Shown in pieces: positions 8,375-18,875 of a stretch of 64,000 bases of DNA. Location: contig NZ_LJZS01000012.1 in assembly GCF_001314875.1 (NCBI RefSeq), positions 41,978 to 105,977 on the forward strand, written 5' to 3'. This stretch comes from Halomonas sp. HL-48. GTDB lineage: Bacteria > Pseudomonadota > Gammaproteobacteria > Pseudomonadales > Halomonadaceae. Made by a program: the position numbers and the translations under genes. The notes below the pieces were generated by a model, which saw only the letters and a list, made by a program, of their open reading frames with translations, made no database searches and was not told the origin of the DNA. The first letter of the stretch is position 1. Every line of letters begins with the position of its first letter.

Positions 8375-9139
8375 TTAGGGCTGCTTGGGCGGCTGTGCGT
8401 CGATCTTCTGTCCGTGGGTGCCCGCACTATCGGGGCCCATCAACCACAGGTAGGTGGGCATGATGTCGTCCGGGGTGCGCAGGTTTGCCGGGTCTTCACC
8501 GGGGTAGGCATTACGCCGCATTTGGGTGCGCGTGGCACCCGGGTTCAAGGTGTTGATACGCAGGTGAGGCTCGCTGTCCAGCTCGTCGGCCAGCACCTCC
8601 ACGAACCCTTCCGTTGCGAATTTTGATACGGCATAGGCCCCCCAATACGCGCGACCTTTGCGGCCGACGCTTGAGGAAGTAAAGATGATTGACGCGTCGT
8701 TTGAACGCTGCAGCAGCGGCAACAGCGCCTGAGTCATCCAGATAGGGCCGTTGATATTCACCTGCATGACCTGCTCCCACAGCGCCGCATCATACTGCGC
8801 AAACGGGGTAATCCTGCCGAGCAGACCGGCGTTGTGCAGCAAACCGTCAAGACAGCCGAACTCCTTATCGAGGGTGTCGGCCATGTCGTGATAGTCCTTG
8901 AGACTCGCGCCTTCAAAGTTGAGCGGAAAGATAGCCGGCTGAGGACCACCTTCGGCTTCAATCTCATCGTACACCCGCTCTAGCTTGGCGATGGTGCGGC
9001 CCAGCAGTATGACCGTCGCGCCGTGGCGCGCATAGCTTAGCGCAGCGGCACGTCCGATGCCGTCACCGGCCCCAGTAACCAGTACAACACGGTCGCGGAG
9101 CAGATCGGGCGCAGGCTGATAATCAATTTTACATGTCAT
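8375..9139 (-). CDS. YciK-type short-chain dehydrogenase/reductase
   Basis: 254-residue classical SDR: cofactor motif TGAGDGIG at 22-29, NAG at 103-105, catalytic Ser about 155 and YAVSK with Tyr169/Lys173. Sequence style matches the YciK family of gammaproteobacteria, whose substrate is unknown. The ATG has GGAGGG six bases upstream; the preceding GTG is less likely. In Pseudomonas this family follows mupP on the same strand. Here it is on the opposite strand, converging on mupP with a 10-base gap, and lies only 26 bases after the cpoB stop, so it may be the last gene of the tol-pal unit. Confidence 0.85.
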   Translation of the reverse strand: MTCKIDYQPAPDLLRDRVVLVTGAGDGIGRAAALSYARHGATVILLGRTIAKLERVYDEIEAEGGPQPAIFPLNFEGASLKDYHDMADTLDKEFGCLDGLLHNAGLLGRITPFAQYDAALWEQVMQVNINGPIWMTQALLPLLQRSNDASIIFTSSSVGRKGRAYWGAYAVSKFATEGFVEVLADELDSEPHLRINTLNPGATRTQMRRNAYPGEDPANLRTPDDIMPTYLWLMGPDSAGTHGQKIDAQPPKQP

Positions 9140-9165
9140 CACAGACCCTCCTGACGACGGCGCCG

Positions 9166-9960
9166 CTAGCCATCCTGGCGAAGGAAATCATCGGCGAGCC
9201 CTGCGGCACTACTCTGCGGATAATCATCCTGGACCTTTTCGAGCAGCGCACGGCTTTCTTCAGCATCGCCCTGGCGCGCTTTGACCAAGCCTAGCTTATA
9301 CATCGCGTCCGGCACCTTGCTACTGCCATCATAGTTGTCGATGACGCGATTGAAGGACTGTTCAGCGGCATCCAGCTCGCCTTCGGCGGCATAGAGTTCA
9401 CCCAGCCAGTAATGGCCGTTGGCCGTCAGGCTGGTATCGGGGTGCGTCTCGACGAAGTCTTCAAACGCAGTGATGGCTTCATCAAAGCGGCGCGCCTGAA
9501 CGTGGGCAAAGGCCTCCTGATACGCTTGGCGCGCATCATCACTGACATCGCTTGGTGAGGGGGCGTTAGCCACTTCCTCGGCGGCTTCCGGCTCCACCTC
9601 GGGTGTCGACTCCTCGATCTGGCTCGGACCACTGCTCATCAGGCGGTCTTCAATATCAAGGTATTGCTGCTGTGACTGACGGCGGAGCTGGTCCATTTGA
9701 TGGCGAAGCTCTTCGATTTCACCGCGCAGCCGCTGAATTTCCTGATTATGCTCCTGCACCTGGTTAAATAAAACCAGGCTACCGTTGCCGTCTGAATCGC
9801 CCTGCGTCTGGGCTTGTTCATAAAAGCCGCTGCCAGATCCCGACAGATCATCGACAACGGGTTGCTGGGCAACACTGACAATAGGCAATACGGATAGCGG
9901 GAGCGCTAAGGCTCCCGCACCGCACAGCCTCTCAACGTAACGTATGAGACCGTGATTCAT
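9166..9960 (-). CDS. cpoB: CpoB (YbgF), Tol-Pal cell division coordinator
   Basis: 264 residues from the chosen ATG, which has TTGGAG five bases upstream; the frame is open 13 codons further but without a better signal. The signal peptide ends near residue 31 (VSVA|QQ). A coiled-coil trimerisation segment spans about 50-95, followed by an acidic linker and C-terminal TPR repeats (YQEAFAHVQARRFDEAITAFE, with AEQSFNRVIDNY). In E. coli, CpoB links outer-membrane constriction by Tol-Pal to PBP1B septal peptidoglycan synthesis. It follows pal on the minus strand by 45 bases, the standard end of the tol-pal operon. Confidence 0.92.
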   Translation of the reverse strand: MNHGLIRYVERLCGAGALALPLSVLPIVSVAQQPVVDDLSGSGSGFYEQAQTQGDSDGNGSLVLFNQVQEHNQEIQRLRGEIEELRHQMDQLRRQSQQQYLDIEDRLMSSGPSQIEESTPEVEPEAAEEVANAPSPSDVSDDARQAYQEAFAHVQARRFDEAITAFEDFVETHPDTSLTANGHYWLGELYAAEGELDAAEQSFNRVIDNYDGSSKVPDAMYKLGLVKARQGDAEESRALLEKVQDDYPQSSAAGLADDFLRQDG

Positions 9961-10005
9961 GATGACTCCAAAATGTCTAAAGCGTGTTAACTCCCACACA
10001 GGTCA

Positions 10006-10557
10006 TCAATAATTGAACACAACGCGGCGGTTTTGTGAATACGCACGATCACTATCTCCGCGCTCTGCCGGGCGCTCTTCACCGTAGCTGACCACGCTCA
10101 TTTGCGAAGACGAGACGCCTTGGATATTCAGGAAGCGCTCTACGGCATTAGCACGACGCTCGCCCAGCGCCATGTTGTATTCACGGGTACCGCGCTCGTC
10201 GGTATGCCCGTGCAAGACAACTTCGGCATCAGGATTGGAGCGCAGATAGCGCGCATGGGCCATTACCACTGACTCGTATTCGCCTTTGATGGTGTCGCGA
10301 TCGTAATCAAAGTAAATGGTCTTGACATCGGGGATGCGCGAGTCGGCTTGTTGGCTGCCGTCAGCGCCTGATGAGCCGCTACCGTACTGCCCACTGCCAC
10401 CAGCACCCGAGCTGCTGGTGCTACCACTACCACTACCACTGCCATCCTGGCTGCCAGATGAATCGCCGTCCTGAGTTCCGCCGGTGCTAGAACAGCCAGC
10501 AATAACTGCAAGAGATAGCACGACTGCCAATGAGCGAGCCAACGGTTTGAGTTGCAT
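10006..10557 (-). CDS. pal: Peptidoglycan-associated lipoprotein Pal
   Basis: 183-residue lipoprotein. The lipobox VIAGC places the acylated Cys at residue 22. Residues about 23-72 are a long Gly/Ser/Asp linker, then an OmpA-like peptidoglycan-binding domain with HGHTDERGTREYN and the terminal GERRANAVERFL / SQNRRVVF motifs. Pal anchors the outer membrane to peptidoglycan and binds TolB. AAGGAG precedes the ATG. The low-complexity linker is longer and more repetitive than in E. coli Pal. Confidence 0.95.
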   Translation of the reverse strand: MQLKPLARSLAVVLSLAVIAGCSSTGGTQDGDSSGSQDGSGSGSGSTSSSGAGGSGQYGSGSSGADGSQQADSRIPDVKTIYFDYDRDTIKGEYESVVMAHARYLRSNPDAEVVLHGHTDERGTREYNMALGERRANAVERFLNIQGVSSSQMSVVSYGEERPAERGDSDRAYSQNRRVVFNY

Positions 10558-10591
10558 AATCAGACTCCTTGCCTGAAAACGTGAATGTAGT

Positions 10592-11881
10592 TCATTCGTT
10601 TAGAAACGGTGACCATGCGGGGTCACGCACATCACCTTGTGCTGCGGGCAACCTGAATGACGAACGGCCATCGGCGGAAACGGCACTCAGCACCCCGTTG
10701 TTACCCTGTTGGGTAGCGAAGATTACCATGGTCCCGTTCGGCGCAACACTAGGAGATTCATCCTGGGTTGAATCACTTAGCGTGACCAGACGACCACTCT
10801 CAATATTCTGTCTGGCCACCTGGAATCCGCGGTCCGACCGATGGATAAGAAACAGGTCTTCGCCATCCGGAGAGAAGCGCGCCCGGGCATTATAATTGCC
10901 GGTAAAGGTCATGCGCTCGGTTTCACCGCTGCCCAGGTCATGCTCATAAATCTGCGGCCCGCCGCTGCGATCAGAAGTAAACAGCAACCGGTTACCTTCC
11001 GGTGACCAAGCAGGCTCGGTATCGATACTGTTGTTGTCCGTGATGCGGGTTAACGAGCGATCGCCGATTTCCATGACATAAATCTCGGGCTGACCGTCTT
11101 TGGACAATGACATGGCCAGGCGATGACCGTTGGGTGACCATACGGGTGCCCCATTGATGCCTTCAAAAGACGTGATGCGAGCGCGGTTACCGCTATCCAC
11201 TTCCTGAATATAGATTTCTGGCTGACCGTTTTCGAAGGACACATAGGCAAGCTTTTCGCCATCCGGCGACCAGGCGGGCGATAGAATCGGCTGATCGGAG
11301 GTGAGTATCTGCTGGCTCTTGCGACCGTCGGCATCAGCAACGTACAGACCGTAGTCGGTATCATCCCCGACGCCCTGTGCCGTCACGTAGGCGATACGCG
11401 TGGAAAAGGCGCCGCGGATATCCGTAATCTCCTCGAAAATCTGGTCACTGATATAGTGCGCGGCGCCACGTAGATCATCTTCGCTGGCCGTCACGGTTTC
11501 ACTCATCATGCGAGTCTGCCCGCTGATGTCCATCAGGTCATACTGAAGGCGGTAGCCACTGTCAGTGCGCTCGGCCTTGCCAACCACCAGATAGCGAACA
11601 TCGAGCGAGCGCCAGGTGCTGTATTCGACGTCGTCTGCTTCGCTCGGCTGCTCAAACATTGAGCTACGGTCCAGCGGGTCAAAAAAACCGCTGCGCTCGA
11701 GGTTGTCGTGGATGATTTGCGCGACGTCTTCCGGCATCCCGTCGGCGCCTTCGAAAGGCACCACGCCTATAGGTAGCGCCTGATCGCTGCCGCGGGTAAT
11801 TTCAATGGTCAGGTTAGCGCTTGCCGCAGTGCTCATTGCAAGCAGTAAACAGAATAGCCATACCTTACTTATGGTGTGCAT
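10592..11881 (-). CDS. tolB: Tol-Pal system periplasmic protein TolB
   Basis: 429 residues, usual TolB length. The signal peptide ends after STAASA (about residue 22), followed by an N-terminal domain and a six-bladed beta-propeller with repeated blade signatures such as [31 protein letters not shown] and [16 protein letters not shown]. TolB binds Pal, and its N-terminus contacts TolA. The start codon overlaps the tolA stop (TGATG), indicating translational coupling. Confidence 0.96.
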   Translation of the reverse strand: MHTISKVWLFCLLLAMSTAASANLTIEITRGSDQALPIGVVPFEGADGMPEDVAQIIHDNLERSGFFDPLDRSSMFEQPSEADDVEYSTWRSLDVRYLVVGKAERTDSGYRLQYDLMDISGQTRMMSETVTASEDDLRGAAHYISDQIFEEITDIRGAFSTRIAYVTAQGVGDDTDYGLYVADADGRKSQQILTSDQPILSPAWSPDGEKLAYVSFENGQPEIYIQEVDSGNRARITSFEGINGAPVWSPNGHRLAMSLSKDGQPEIYVMEIGDRSLTRITDNNSIDTEPAWSPEGNRLLFTSDRSGGPQIYEHDLGSGETERMTFTGNYNARARFSPDGEDLFLIHRSDRGFQVARQNIESGRLVTLSDSTQDESPSVAPNGTMVIFATQQGNNGVLSAVSADGRSSFRLPAAQGDVRDPAWSPFLNE

Positions 11882-13056
11882 CAGCGAACATCCCCCGGGG
11901 TAAATCGCAGATTGAATTGACGTAAATTACGCTGCTGTTCTGACGGTAAATCACGCAGCTCACCGAAAGGCGCGGCGTGCTCTATTGCCTGCATTGCCGA
12001 CCGATCAAAATTGCCATCGCCGCTTGACGACACGACCGACGTCGCCAGGACTTCACCAGACGGGCCCAGCCTGACCTGAAGCGTAGCACTCATTGAGTCA
12101 CTTGCCTCGGGCGGGATGATCCAGGCCTGTTCAACTGCACGTTTGACGATGGTTAGGAAACTGTTGGCTGCCTGTTCGGCCTGCTGCGCCTCGGCGGCGG
12201 CCTGTGCTTCACCTTCAAGCTGGCGCTGCATTGCGGCTTCGGCTTCTTCCTGACGACGCTGTTCTTCGGCTTCGCGCTCGCGTTCAGCCTCGGCTTCCGC
12301 CTCTTCCTGGCGACGCTGCTCTTCGGCTTCGCGCTCGCGTTCGGCCTCGGCTTCCGCCTCTTCCTGGCGTCGCTGTTCTTCGGCTTCGCGCTCACGTTCG
12401 GCCTCGGCTTCCGCCTCTTCCTGGCGTCGCTGTTCTTCGGCTTCGCGCTCACGTTCGGCCTCGGCTTCGGCCTCTTCCTGGCGACGCTGTTCTTCGGCTT
12501 CGCGCTCACGTTCAGCCTCGGCTTCGGCCTCTTCCTGGCGACGCTGTTCTTCTGCTTCGCGCTCGCGTTCAGCCTCGGCTTCCGCCTCTTCCTGACGGCG
12601 CTGCTCTTCGGCATCGCGCTGACGCTCGGCCTCGGCTTCCGCCTCTTCCTGACGCCGCTCGGCCTGGGCTTCCGCTTCGGCGCGCGCCGCTTCTAGCGCC
12701 TGCGCCTGCTCTTCAGCCTCTGCGGCTTCGCGCGCTGCCTGCTCCTCGGCGGCTTCATCTTCGGAAGGCGTGGGCGATTCGGCGGCGGATTCCGGTTCGG
12801 ATTCATCAGCCGCTGACATCGCCGCTGATTCAGCGTTGGCCTGCTGAGCCTGATCGGTAAAAGCCTCCGTGCTGACCAGCGTGGCCTGAACGATAGAGGA
12901 AGAATCCGGCTCAGCGCTGCTATCGGGCCACTGGACCAGCGAGAACAGTACGATCAACAAATGCACCGCGATCGCAAAAACGGCTGGCCACAGATAGCCA
13001 ACGTCTTGAGGATCACGAGGTGTCTTTACAACCATGCCTTGTGCGCCCTTACTCAT
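11881..13056 (-). CDS. tolA: Tol-Pal system inner-membrane spanning protein TolA
   Basis: 391 residues. The TM anchor is at about 21-43 (domain I), followed by a very long charged helical domain II rich in Glu/Ala/Arg, and a C-terminal TonB/TolA-type domain with [26 protein letters not shown]. TolA transmits the proton-motive force from TolQR to Pal/TolB. Domain II contains six identical 19-residue repeats ([19 protein letters not shown]) plus two diverged edge copies. The start used overlaps the tolR end by 8 bases; an internal ATG seven codons later is also possible. Confidence 0.94.
   Translation of the reverse strand: MSKGAQGMVVKTPRDPQDVGYLWPAVFAIAVHLLIVLFSLVQWPDSSAEPDSSSIVQATLVSTEAFTDQAQQANAESAAMSAADESEPESAAESPTPSEDEAAEEQAAREAAEAEEQAQALEAARAEAEAQAERRQEEAEAEAERQRDAEEQRRQEEAEAEAEREREAEEQRRQEEAEAEAEREREAEEQRRQEEAEAEAEREREAEEQRRQEEAEAEAEREREAEEQRRQEEAEAEAEREREAEEQRRQEEAEAEAEREREAEEQRRQEEAEAAMQRQLEGEAQAAAEAQQAEQAANSFLTIVKRAVEQAWIIPPEASDSMSATLQVRLGPSGEVLATSVVSSSGDGNFDRSAMQAIEHAAPFGELRDLPSEQQRNLRQFNLRFTPGDVR
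12237..12657. repeat. 57-bp tandem repeat array inside tolA
   Basis: About seven head-to-tail units of 57 bases encode the TolA domain II repeat. Six encode identical 19-residue peptides; the flanking units are diverged. Units differ at synonymous sites (gcgctcgcg versus gcgctcacg, cttccgcc versus cttcggcc), so the array is not brand new, but homogenisation is evident. Unit length is a multiple of three, so gain or loss keeps the frame. Confidence 0.9.
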
Positions 13057-13486
13057 TCCGCGGCGGCTCGGAAATAAGCCCCACGTTGGCTACCCCCGAA
13101 CGCTGCAGGTTGCTCATGAGCACCACCACCTCACCGTAAGCCACGTTCTGATCACCCCGAACCATTACCGGTGTATCCGGACGTTGTTCCAGAATGGCGG
13201 TCACCCGGCGGGTGATATCGTCGGGAGACACTTCTGTCGCTTCCTCACCCAGGCTGAGATGATATTGCCCTTCGCGGTCAATGGAGATGATGATCGGGTC
13301 GTTGTCTTCCTGACTTTCGATCGGTTCCGAGCTGACCTGAGGCAGCTCGACATCCACACCCTGGTTCAGCATGGGCGCGGTAATCATGAAGATGACCAGC
13401 AGTACCAGCATGACATCGATAAATGGGACAACGTTGATTTCACCCATGGGCTTACGCTGTCCGCCGCGTTTAAACGGTCCTTGCAT
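13049..13486 (-). CDS. tolR: Tol-Pal system protein TolR
   Basis: 145-residue ExbD/TolR protein: short cytoplasmic N-terminus with [21 protein letters not shown] containing the TM segment and the functionally essential Asp24 in the membrane, then a periplasmic domain. Together with TolQ it forms the proton channel energising TolA. It lies 12 bases after tolQ and overlaps the tolA start by 8 bases. Confidence 0.96.
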   Translation of the reverse strand: MQGPFKRGGQRKPMGEINVVPFIDVMLVLLVIFMITAPMLNQGVDVELPQVSSEPIESQEDNDPIIISIDREGQYHLSLGEEATEVSPDDITRRVTAILEQRPDTPVMVRGDQNVAYGEVVVLMSNLQRSGVANVGLISEPPRNE

Positions 13487-13498
13487 GGGGCTGCTCCC

Positions 13499-14200
13499 TT
13501 AGCTCGACGCGCTATCACGCCCTTGCAGATTACGATGCAAGATAGCGTGGAATTCTTCGGCGAAATCTTCGTACTTGCCTAACAGGCGACTGGCGCTGTT
13601 GGAGAGTCGGTTGTAGAAAATAACCGCGGGTATCGCGGCAAACAGCCCCATCGCGGTGGCGATCAGAGCTTCGGCAATCCAGGGCGCCACCGTGGCCAGC
13701 GTCGCCTGCTGAGTCATCGACAGGGACTGGAATGACCCCATGATGCCCCATACGGTACCAAACAGCCCAATATAAGGGCTTGCCGAGGCGACGGTGGCCA
13801 GGAAAACAAGGTGCTGGGTGAGGCGGTCTTCTTCGCGTGACCAAGCCACCCGCATGCTGCGTTGGACGCCTTCAAGAATGGTCGGGGTGTTGCGCGTTTT
13901 GGGCATCAGGCGATTGAACTCACGGAATCCCGCCTGGAAAATGTGCTCGGCCCCGTGACGCGGGTCATCGGCCGGAATATCGCGGTACAGTTCGTTCAGG
14001 TCTACCCCCGACCAGAACGTCTCTTCAAACTGCGCGTATTCTTTTTGGGCGCGACGCAGTGCGATGCCGCGTTGAAAAATCACGATCCACGAAAGAACAG
14101 ACCCCACCACCAACAGCAGCATGACCAGTTGGACCACAATGCTGGCGTTCATGATCAAGTGTGGAATAGACATGGCATTATCGTTCACAAGTGCCCTCAT
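13499..14200 (-). CDS. tolQ: Tol-Pal system protein TolQ
   Basis: About 233 residues with three TM segments of the MotA/TolQ/ExbB family (around 20-40, 145-165 and 175-200), with the conserved [26 protein letters not shown] region. It forms the pentameric proton channel with TolR. The start is uncertain: the ATG at 14200 and one nine codons later both lack a clear Shine-Dalgarno box, and the later one aligns better in length with E. coli TolQ. It is preceded by ybgC after a 41-base gap, as in E. coli. Confidence 0.94.
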   Translation of the reverse strand: MRALVNDNAMSIPHLIMNASIVVQLVMLLLVVGSVLSWIVIFQRGIALRRAQKEYAQFEETFWSGVDLNELYRDIPADDPRHGAEHIFQAGFREFNRLMPKTRNTPTILEGVQRSMRVAWSREEDRLTQHLVFLATVASASPYIGLFGTVWGIMGSFQSLSMTQQATLATVAPWIAEALIATAMGLFAAIPAVIFYNRLSNSASRLLGKYEDFAEEFHAILHRNLQGRDSASS

Positions 14201-14241
14201 CAATCATCAATAAATGTGGAAATACGTGCCCGCATCGTACG

Positions 14242-14634
14242 TTACATTAGCGACTTGAGCGCAGACGGCCATGCCATAGGGCGAAGATGCGACACGCTTA
14301 AGCACGCTATCTCGACCGTGGCGGCGCAAAGACGTTCATTTCCCCGCCACACGTGCTGCTCAAACGTCATGCGGCAGCGGCCCACGCTGATCACCTCAGC
14401 ACTGACCTCGAGCGCATCGTCCAATCGCCCCGGTTGGGTGTAATGGCAGGACAAGCGATATACCACTAGCTGCGTGCCTGCGTCCAGCAGCGATTGCTGG
14501 TCGAATCCCAGGGATCGTAACCATTCGCTCCGGGCACGCTCCATAAACTTCAGATAGTTAACGTAGTAGACAATGCCCCCTGCGTCTGTATCTTCCATGT
14601 AAACGCGGACCGGAAAACGCACGCTTTGGCTCAT
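14242..14634 (-). CDS. ybgC: Tol-Pal associated acyl-CoA thioesterase YbgC
   Basis: 130-residue hotdog-fold thioesterase. The YbgC/4-hydroxybenzoyl-CoA thioesterase signature [20 protein letters not shown] is near the N-terminus, with catalytic Asp17. It hydrolyses acyl-CoA thioesters and is the usual first gene of tol-pal clusters. Its ATG overlaps the ruvB stop by four bases (ATGA), coupling the recombination genes to tol-pal. Confidence 0.93.
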   Translation of the reverse strand: MSQSVRFPVRVYMEDTDAGGIVYYVNYLKFMERARSEWLRSLGFDQQSLLDAGTQLVVYRLSCHYTQPGRLDDALEVSAEVISVGRCRMTFEQHVWRGNERLCAATVEIACLSVSHLRPMAWPSALKSLM

Positions 14635-15668
14635 GGGCGTTGTTCTCCCTGGGCATCGCTTGCAGCCTCGTGGGGAACACGCTCAAAATGCAACCACGCC
14701 TGGCGGGTAACGACCCGGCCACGCGGGGTTCGCATCATCAGGCCCTGCTGAATCAGATAGGGTTCAATAACGTCTTCAATGGTGTCGCGCTCCTCTCCGA
14801 TGGCCGCAGAAAGCGAATCGACGCCGACCGGACCACCGTCGAATTTATCGATCATGGCCAATAACAGCCGGCGATCCATGTGATCCAGGCCGTGGTGGTC
14901 GACATTGAGCATGTTGAGCGCGGCGTCGGCAAGCGTCGCATCGACAATGCCGTTGCCCTTCATTTCAGCGTAGTCACGTACGCGACGCAGCAGGCGATTG
15001 GCGATCCTCGGCGTGCCCCTGGAGCGGCGCGCAATTTCAACGGCGCCTTCGTGGTGGGTTTCGACCCCTAGCAATCTGGCCGAGCGGGTGACGATCTCGG
15101 TCAGCTCGGTCAGGTTGTAGAATTCCAGCCGCTGAACGATGCCAAAGCGGTCGCGAAGCGGTGAGGTCAGCAGTCCCGCACGGGTGGTGGCCCCAACCAA
15201 CGTAAAGCGTGGCAAATCCAGCTTGATCGACCGTGCCGCAGGGCCTTCCCCGATCATGATGTCGAGCTGAAAATCCTCCATCGCCGGATACAGCACCTCC
15301 TCCACGACCGGGGAAAGTCGGTGTATCTCATCGATAAACAGCACGTCCCCAGGCTCGAGATTGGTGAGCATCGCGGCCAGGTCGCCCGCACGCTCCAGCA
15401 CCGGGCCCGATGTGGACTTCAGCCCCACCCCCATTTCCGTGGCAATAATGTTGGCCAGGGTGGTTTTACCCAGCCCCGGTGGGCCGAACACCAGGGTGTG
15501 ATCCAGGCTTTCCTCACGCAGTCGCGCGGCGCCAATGAAAATTTCCAGCTGCTCGCGCACGCGGGGTTGGCCGATATAGTCTGTTAGCCGCTTGGGGCGA
15601 ATCGCATGGTCAATGCGCACTTCACCCTGCTCCGGCTCAGCGGCAATCAATCGATCGTGCTCTAGCAT
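14631..15668 (-). CDS. ruvB: Holliday junction branch migration helicase RuvB
   Basis: 345-residue AAA+ ATPase. Walker A is GPPGLGKTT, Walker [10 protein letters not shown], sensor region [18 protein letters not shown], and the C-terminal winged helix is RTPRGRVVT. RuvB hexamers drive branch migration with RuvA and hand junctions to RuvC. It follows ruvA by 45 bases and overlaps ybgC by four. Confidence 0.97.
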   Translation of the reverse strand: MLEHDRLIAAEPEQGEVRIDHAIRPKRLTDYIGQPRVREQLEIFIGAARLREESLDHTLVFGPPGLGKTTLANIIATEMGVGLKSTSGPVLERAGDLAAMLTNLEPGDVLFIDEIHRLSPVVEEVLYPAMEDFQLDIMIGEGPAARSIKLDLPRFTLVGATTRAGLLTSPLRDRFGIVQRLEFYNLTELTEIVTRSARLLGVETHHEGAVEIARRSRGTPRIANRLLRRVRDYAEMKGNGIVDATLADAALNMLNVDHHGLDHMDRRLLLAMIDKFDGGPVGVDSLSAAIGEERDTIEDVIEPYLIQQGLMMRTPRGRVVTRQAWLHFERVPHEAASDAQGEQRP

Positions 15669-15713
15669 AAGCGCTCTTCTGTACGTCCGTCGTTAAACCG
15701 GCCATGTTCGCGA

Positions 15714-16325
15714 TCAGCCTTTCATCCGCTGTGTCAGCGCCGCTTTGATGAGCGCCTCGGTCGATAGGGACCCATCGAGATCCGCGAGCATCCTTGACGC
15801 TTCCGTGAGCTTGTAGCCAAGACTCACCAGCGCCGCTTCAGCATCCGCCACGCTATTGCGGTAGCTCGCCGCTTGCCCATTGGCCGCCTCAAGCGGGAGC
15901 GCGGCGTCACGGCCGTTTTCCCATTCAGCGAAACGGTCACGCATTTCAATGATCAATCGTTCGGCGGTTTTCTTGCCGACCCCGGGCAGCTTGGTCAGCG
16001 CCTTGCTGTCATCGTCGCGAACGCAACGCATGAAGGCGTCTTCATCCATGCCTGACAGTATGGCCAACGCCAGTTTGGGCCCCACGCCATTGACTTTGAT
16101 CAGGGCGCGGAACAGGGCGCGTTCGTGCTCGCGGCCAAAACCATAGAGCAGGTGAGCGTCGTCGCGAATACTCAGATGGGTATATAAAAACACCCGCTCG
16201 CCAACCGCCGGCAACGCCACCAGGGTGGTCATCGAGGTTTCCAGCTCGTACCCCACGCCGTGCACGTCAACCACCACCCACGGGGGCTGTTTCTCAATCA
16301 ACTGGCCTTGAAGCCGTCCAATCAT
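15714..16325 (-). CDS. ruvA: Holliday junction DNA-binding protein RuvA
   Basis: 203 residues from the ATG giving the family-typical start MIGRLQG; the frame extends nine codons upstream but these look like untranslated leader. It has an OB-fold N-terminal domain, two helix-hairpin-helix elements (KVNGVGPKLALAILSG and LPGVGKKTAERLIIEM) and a C-terminal RuvB-binding domain (LVSLGYKLTEA). The RuvA tetramer recognises four-way junctions. Order ruvC-ruvA-ruvB is conserved in gammaproteobacteria. Confidence 0.96.
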   Translation of the reverse strand: MIGRLQGQLIEKQPPWVVVDVHGVGYELETSMTTLVALPAVGERVFLYTHLSIRDDAHLLYGFGREHERALFRALIKVNGVGPKLALAILSGMDEDAFMRCVRDDDSKALTKLPGVGKKTAERLIIEMRDRFAEWENGRDAALPLEAANGQAASYRNSVADAEAALVSLGYKLTEASRMLADLDGSLSTEALIKAALTQRMKG

Positions 16326-16401
16326 AGTTACGCTCACGCTAAGCAAAAACAACCGTCACTATAAAGCGACTCTGTACAAGTGACCAGTAGTCAGCATGCC
16401 A

Positions 16402-16959
16402 TCAGGAAAGTCGCCAGCGGCCGGAGGAGCGTCGACGCCCTGCCCCCCGGGTTGATAACGCCTGAGGAGATTGACTGGCGTACGCGTGGGTCAAGGCAAT
16501 CGCCAAGGCGTCGGCAGCATCGGCCTGAGGGGCGGCGGCAAGCTGCAAGATGGCCGTGACCATATGCTGTACCTGCAACTTGTCGGCGCCTCCTTGGCCA
16601 GTCACCGCCTGCTTGATCTGGCGCGCGGCATACTCATCAACGGCCAGGCCGTGATTGGCCATGCACACCAGCGCCGCGCCGCGTGCCTGGCCAAGCTTGA
16701 GCGCTGAATCCGGGTTCTTGGCCATGAAGACACGCTCGATGGCAACCGCAGTGGGCCGATGGAGCCCCACTACTTCGCTGAGCCCGGCGTATATTTGCGC
16801 CAACCGCTGCTCCAGAGCCCCATCCGCAGTACGGATACAGCCACTGGCAACATAGCGGGGCACAAGCCCCACAAGCTCAATAACGCCGTAGCCGGTAATC
16901 CGCGAGCCCGGGTCAATCCCTAGAATGCGCACCGGTGAGGGAGCGGATGGCGTCTGCAT
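16402..16959 (-). CDS. ruvC: Crossover junction endodeoxyribonuclease RuvC
   Basis: 185 residues. Catalytic Asp16 is in [14 protein letters not shown], a further acidic residue in [14 protein letters not shown], and the C-terminal acidic pair in [13 protein letters not shown]. RuvC resolves Holliday junctions by paired incision. The ATG at 16959 is preferred over an in-frame GTG 33 bases upstream because that GTG falls inside the aspS terminator. The proximity to that terminator implies ruvC has its own promoter or depends on read-through. Confidence 0.95.
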   Translation of the reverse strand: MQTPSAPSPVRILGIDPGSRITGYGVIELVGLVPRYVASGCIRTADGALEQRLAQIYAGLSEVVGLHRPTAVAIERVFMAKNPDSALKLGQARGAALVCMANHGLAVDEYAARQIKQAVTGQGGADKLQVQHMVTAILQLAAAPQADAADALAIALTHAYASQSPQALSTRGAGRRRSSGRWRLS

Positions 16960-16983
16960 ACGACAATACTCAGGTGGTCCATA

Positions 16984-17012
16984 CAAAAACACCGACGCCT
17001 GAGCGCCGGTGT
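16984..17012 (-). terminator. Rho-independent terminator of aspS
   Basis: A 10-pair stem with one mismatch (acaccgacgc / gcgccggtgt, loop ctga), followed on the minus strand by a run of five T. It lies 19 bases after the aspS stop and just upstream of ruvC. Confidence 0.8.
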
Positions 17013-17030
17013 GCAGGGCTAATCAAGCAC

Positions 17031-18812
17031 CTATTCGGCGGTTGAATCCGCCTTGGCTTTTTGACGCAGGCGAATGTTGAGGTCCTTGAGCTGCTCTGAG
17101 CTGACCTCGCCCGGTGCGTCGGTCATCAGACACGCAGCGCTTTGGGTTTTCGGGAAGGCGATCACTTCACGAATCGTCTTGGCGCCGGCCATCAACATGA
17201 CCAGGCGGTCGAGACCAAAGGCCAGACCACCGTGGGGCGGCGCGCCGTACTGGAGAGCGTCCAGCAGGAAGCCGAATTTTTCCTGGGCTTCTTCCTCGCC
17301 GATGCCCAGAATATCGAACACCGTGCGTTGCATGGTCTGATCGTGAATACGGATCGACCCACCACCCAGCTCGGTGCCGTTGAGCACCATGTCGTAAGCG
17401 CGGGATAGCGCACTTGCCGGATCGTCCTTGAGCGCTTCCGGCGAGCAGGACGGTGCGGTAAACGGATGGTGAAGCGGGCTCAGGCGGCCGTTATCGTCTG
17501 CCTCGAACATCGGGAAGTCCACGACCCACAGCGGCGCCCAGGACTGGGTGTACAGCTCGAGATCCGCGCCCAGCTTGACACGCAGCGCGCCAATGGCTTC
17601 GTTGACGATGCGCGTCTTGTCGGCGCCGAAGAAGATGATGTCGCCGTCTTTCGCGTCGACCCGGTCAAGCAATTCTTCGACGACGTTTTCCATGAACTTG
17701 ACGATAGGCGACTGTAGCCCGTCAAGGCCCTTGGCACGCTCGTTGACCTTGATCCAGGCAAGGCCCTTGGCGCCGTAGATACCAACGAACTTGGTGTACT
17801 CGTCGATTTCCTTACGCGACAGCGAGGCGCCACCGGGGACTTTGAGCGCGGCAACGCGGCCATCGGCGGCATTCGCCGGACCAGAGAAAACCTTAAAGTC
17901 AACCTGTTGCATCAGGTCGTCGACATCGGTCAGCTCAAGCGGGATACGCAAATCGGGCTTGTCGGAGCCGAAACGGTCCATGGCGTCCTGCCACGTCATG
18001 CGTGGGAAGTCGGCCAGCTCGACGTCGAGCACTTCCTTGAAAAGCTGGCGAATCATCGACTCGGTAATGCCCATGATATCTTGCTCTTCGACAAACGAGG
18101 CCTCGATATCGATTTGCGTGAACTCAGGCTGACGGTCGGCACGCAGGTCTTCATCGCGGAAACACTTGGCGATCTGGTAGTAGCGATCGAACCCGGCCAC
18201 CATCAACAACTGCTTGAACAGCTGGGGCGACTGGGGCAAGGCAAAGAAACTACCCGCATGGGTACGGCTGGGTACCAGGTAATCCCGCGCGCCTTCAGGC
18301 GTAGCGCGTGTCAGCACCGGCGTTTCGATGTCCAGGAATCCCTGATTTTCGAGAAACGCGCGGACGGTGTGCGAAATCCGCGAGCGCAGGCGCAGCTTGT
18401 CGATCATGTCAGGACGGCGCAGATCGATATAGCGGTGCTTGAGACGCACTTCCTCGCCCACCTTGCCGTGCTCATCGAGCTGAAAAGGAGGCGTCACGGC
18501 CGTATTGAGCACTTCAACCTCTTTTGCCAGCACCTCGATCATCCCGGTGGGCATGTTGGGGTTTTGCGTGCCTTCGGGGCGTAGACGGACCCGCCCTGTG
18601 ATGCGCAGTACAAACTCGCTGCGAGCGCGGTCGGCATTGGCAAACGCGTCGGCGGTATCCGGATCGACCACGAACTGTGCGACGCCATCGCGGTCGCGCA
18701 TGTCGAGGAAAATGACCCCACCGTGGTCACGGCGGCGATGCACCCATCCGCATACGGTGACCGTCTGGTCTACCAATGTTTCGTTTAGCTGGCCGCAATA
18801 ATGACTGCGCAT
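17031..18812 (-). CDS. aspS: Aspartyl-tRNA synthetase (bacterial type)
   Basis: 593-residue class IIb synthetase. The N-terminal OB anticodon-binding domain has [20 protein letters not shown]. Motif 2 is [16 protein letters not shown], the bacterial GAD insertion occupies the middle, and motif 3 is [11 protein letters not shown] near the C-terminus. It charges tRNA-Asp; whether it is strictly discriminating or also charges tRNA-Asn cannot be decided here. It ends at its own terminator. Confidence 0.96.
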   Translation of the reverse strand: MRSHYCGQLNETLVDQTVTVCGWVHRRRDHGGVIFLDMRDRDGVAQFVVDPDTADAFANADRARSEFVLRITGRVRLRPEGTQNPNMPTGMIEVLAKEVEVLNTAVTPPFQLDEHGKVGEEVRLKHRYIDLRRPDMIDKLRLRSRISHTVRAFLENQGFLDIETPVLTRATPEGARDYLVPSRTHAGSFFALPQSPQLFKQLLMVAGFDRYYQIAKCFRDEDLRADRQPEFTQIDIEASFVEEQDIMGITESMIRQLFKEVLDVELADFPRMTWQDAMDRFGSDKPDLRIPLELTDVDDLMQQVDFKVFSGPANAADGRVAALKVPGGASLSRKEIDEYTKFVGIYGAKGLAWIKVNERAKGLDGLQSPIVKFMENVVEELLDRVDAKDGDIIFFGADKTRIVNEAIGALRVKLGADLELYTQSWAPLWVVDFPMFEADDNGRLSPLHHPFTAPSCSPEALKDDPASALSRAYDMVLNGTELGGGSIRIHDQTMQRTVFDILGIGEEEAQEKFGFLLDALQYGAPPHGGLAFGLDRLVMLMAGAKTIREVIAFPKTQSAACLMTDAPGEVSSEQLKDLNIRLRQKAKADSTAE

Positions 18813-18875
18813 GTCTCATCCTGTTATGTTGCGTGGCAAAAGTGTTCGTGAGCCTTCCCGGCCCTGACGCGTCGG

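Noticed and set aside
12237..12657. Repeat array as a CRISPR candidate
   Set aside because: Units are directly adjacent with no unique spacers and encode the TolA coiled coil.
12204..12860. 218-codon plus-strand ORF opposite tolA, and a repetitive minus-frame ORF
   Set aside because: Both arise from the 57-bp tolA repeat read in other frames; composition is highly biased and no start signal is present.
16960..16992. Upstream GTG start for ruvC
   Set aside because: It lies in the aspS terminator hairpin; the downstream ATG gives the normal protein.
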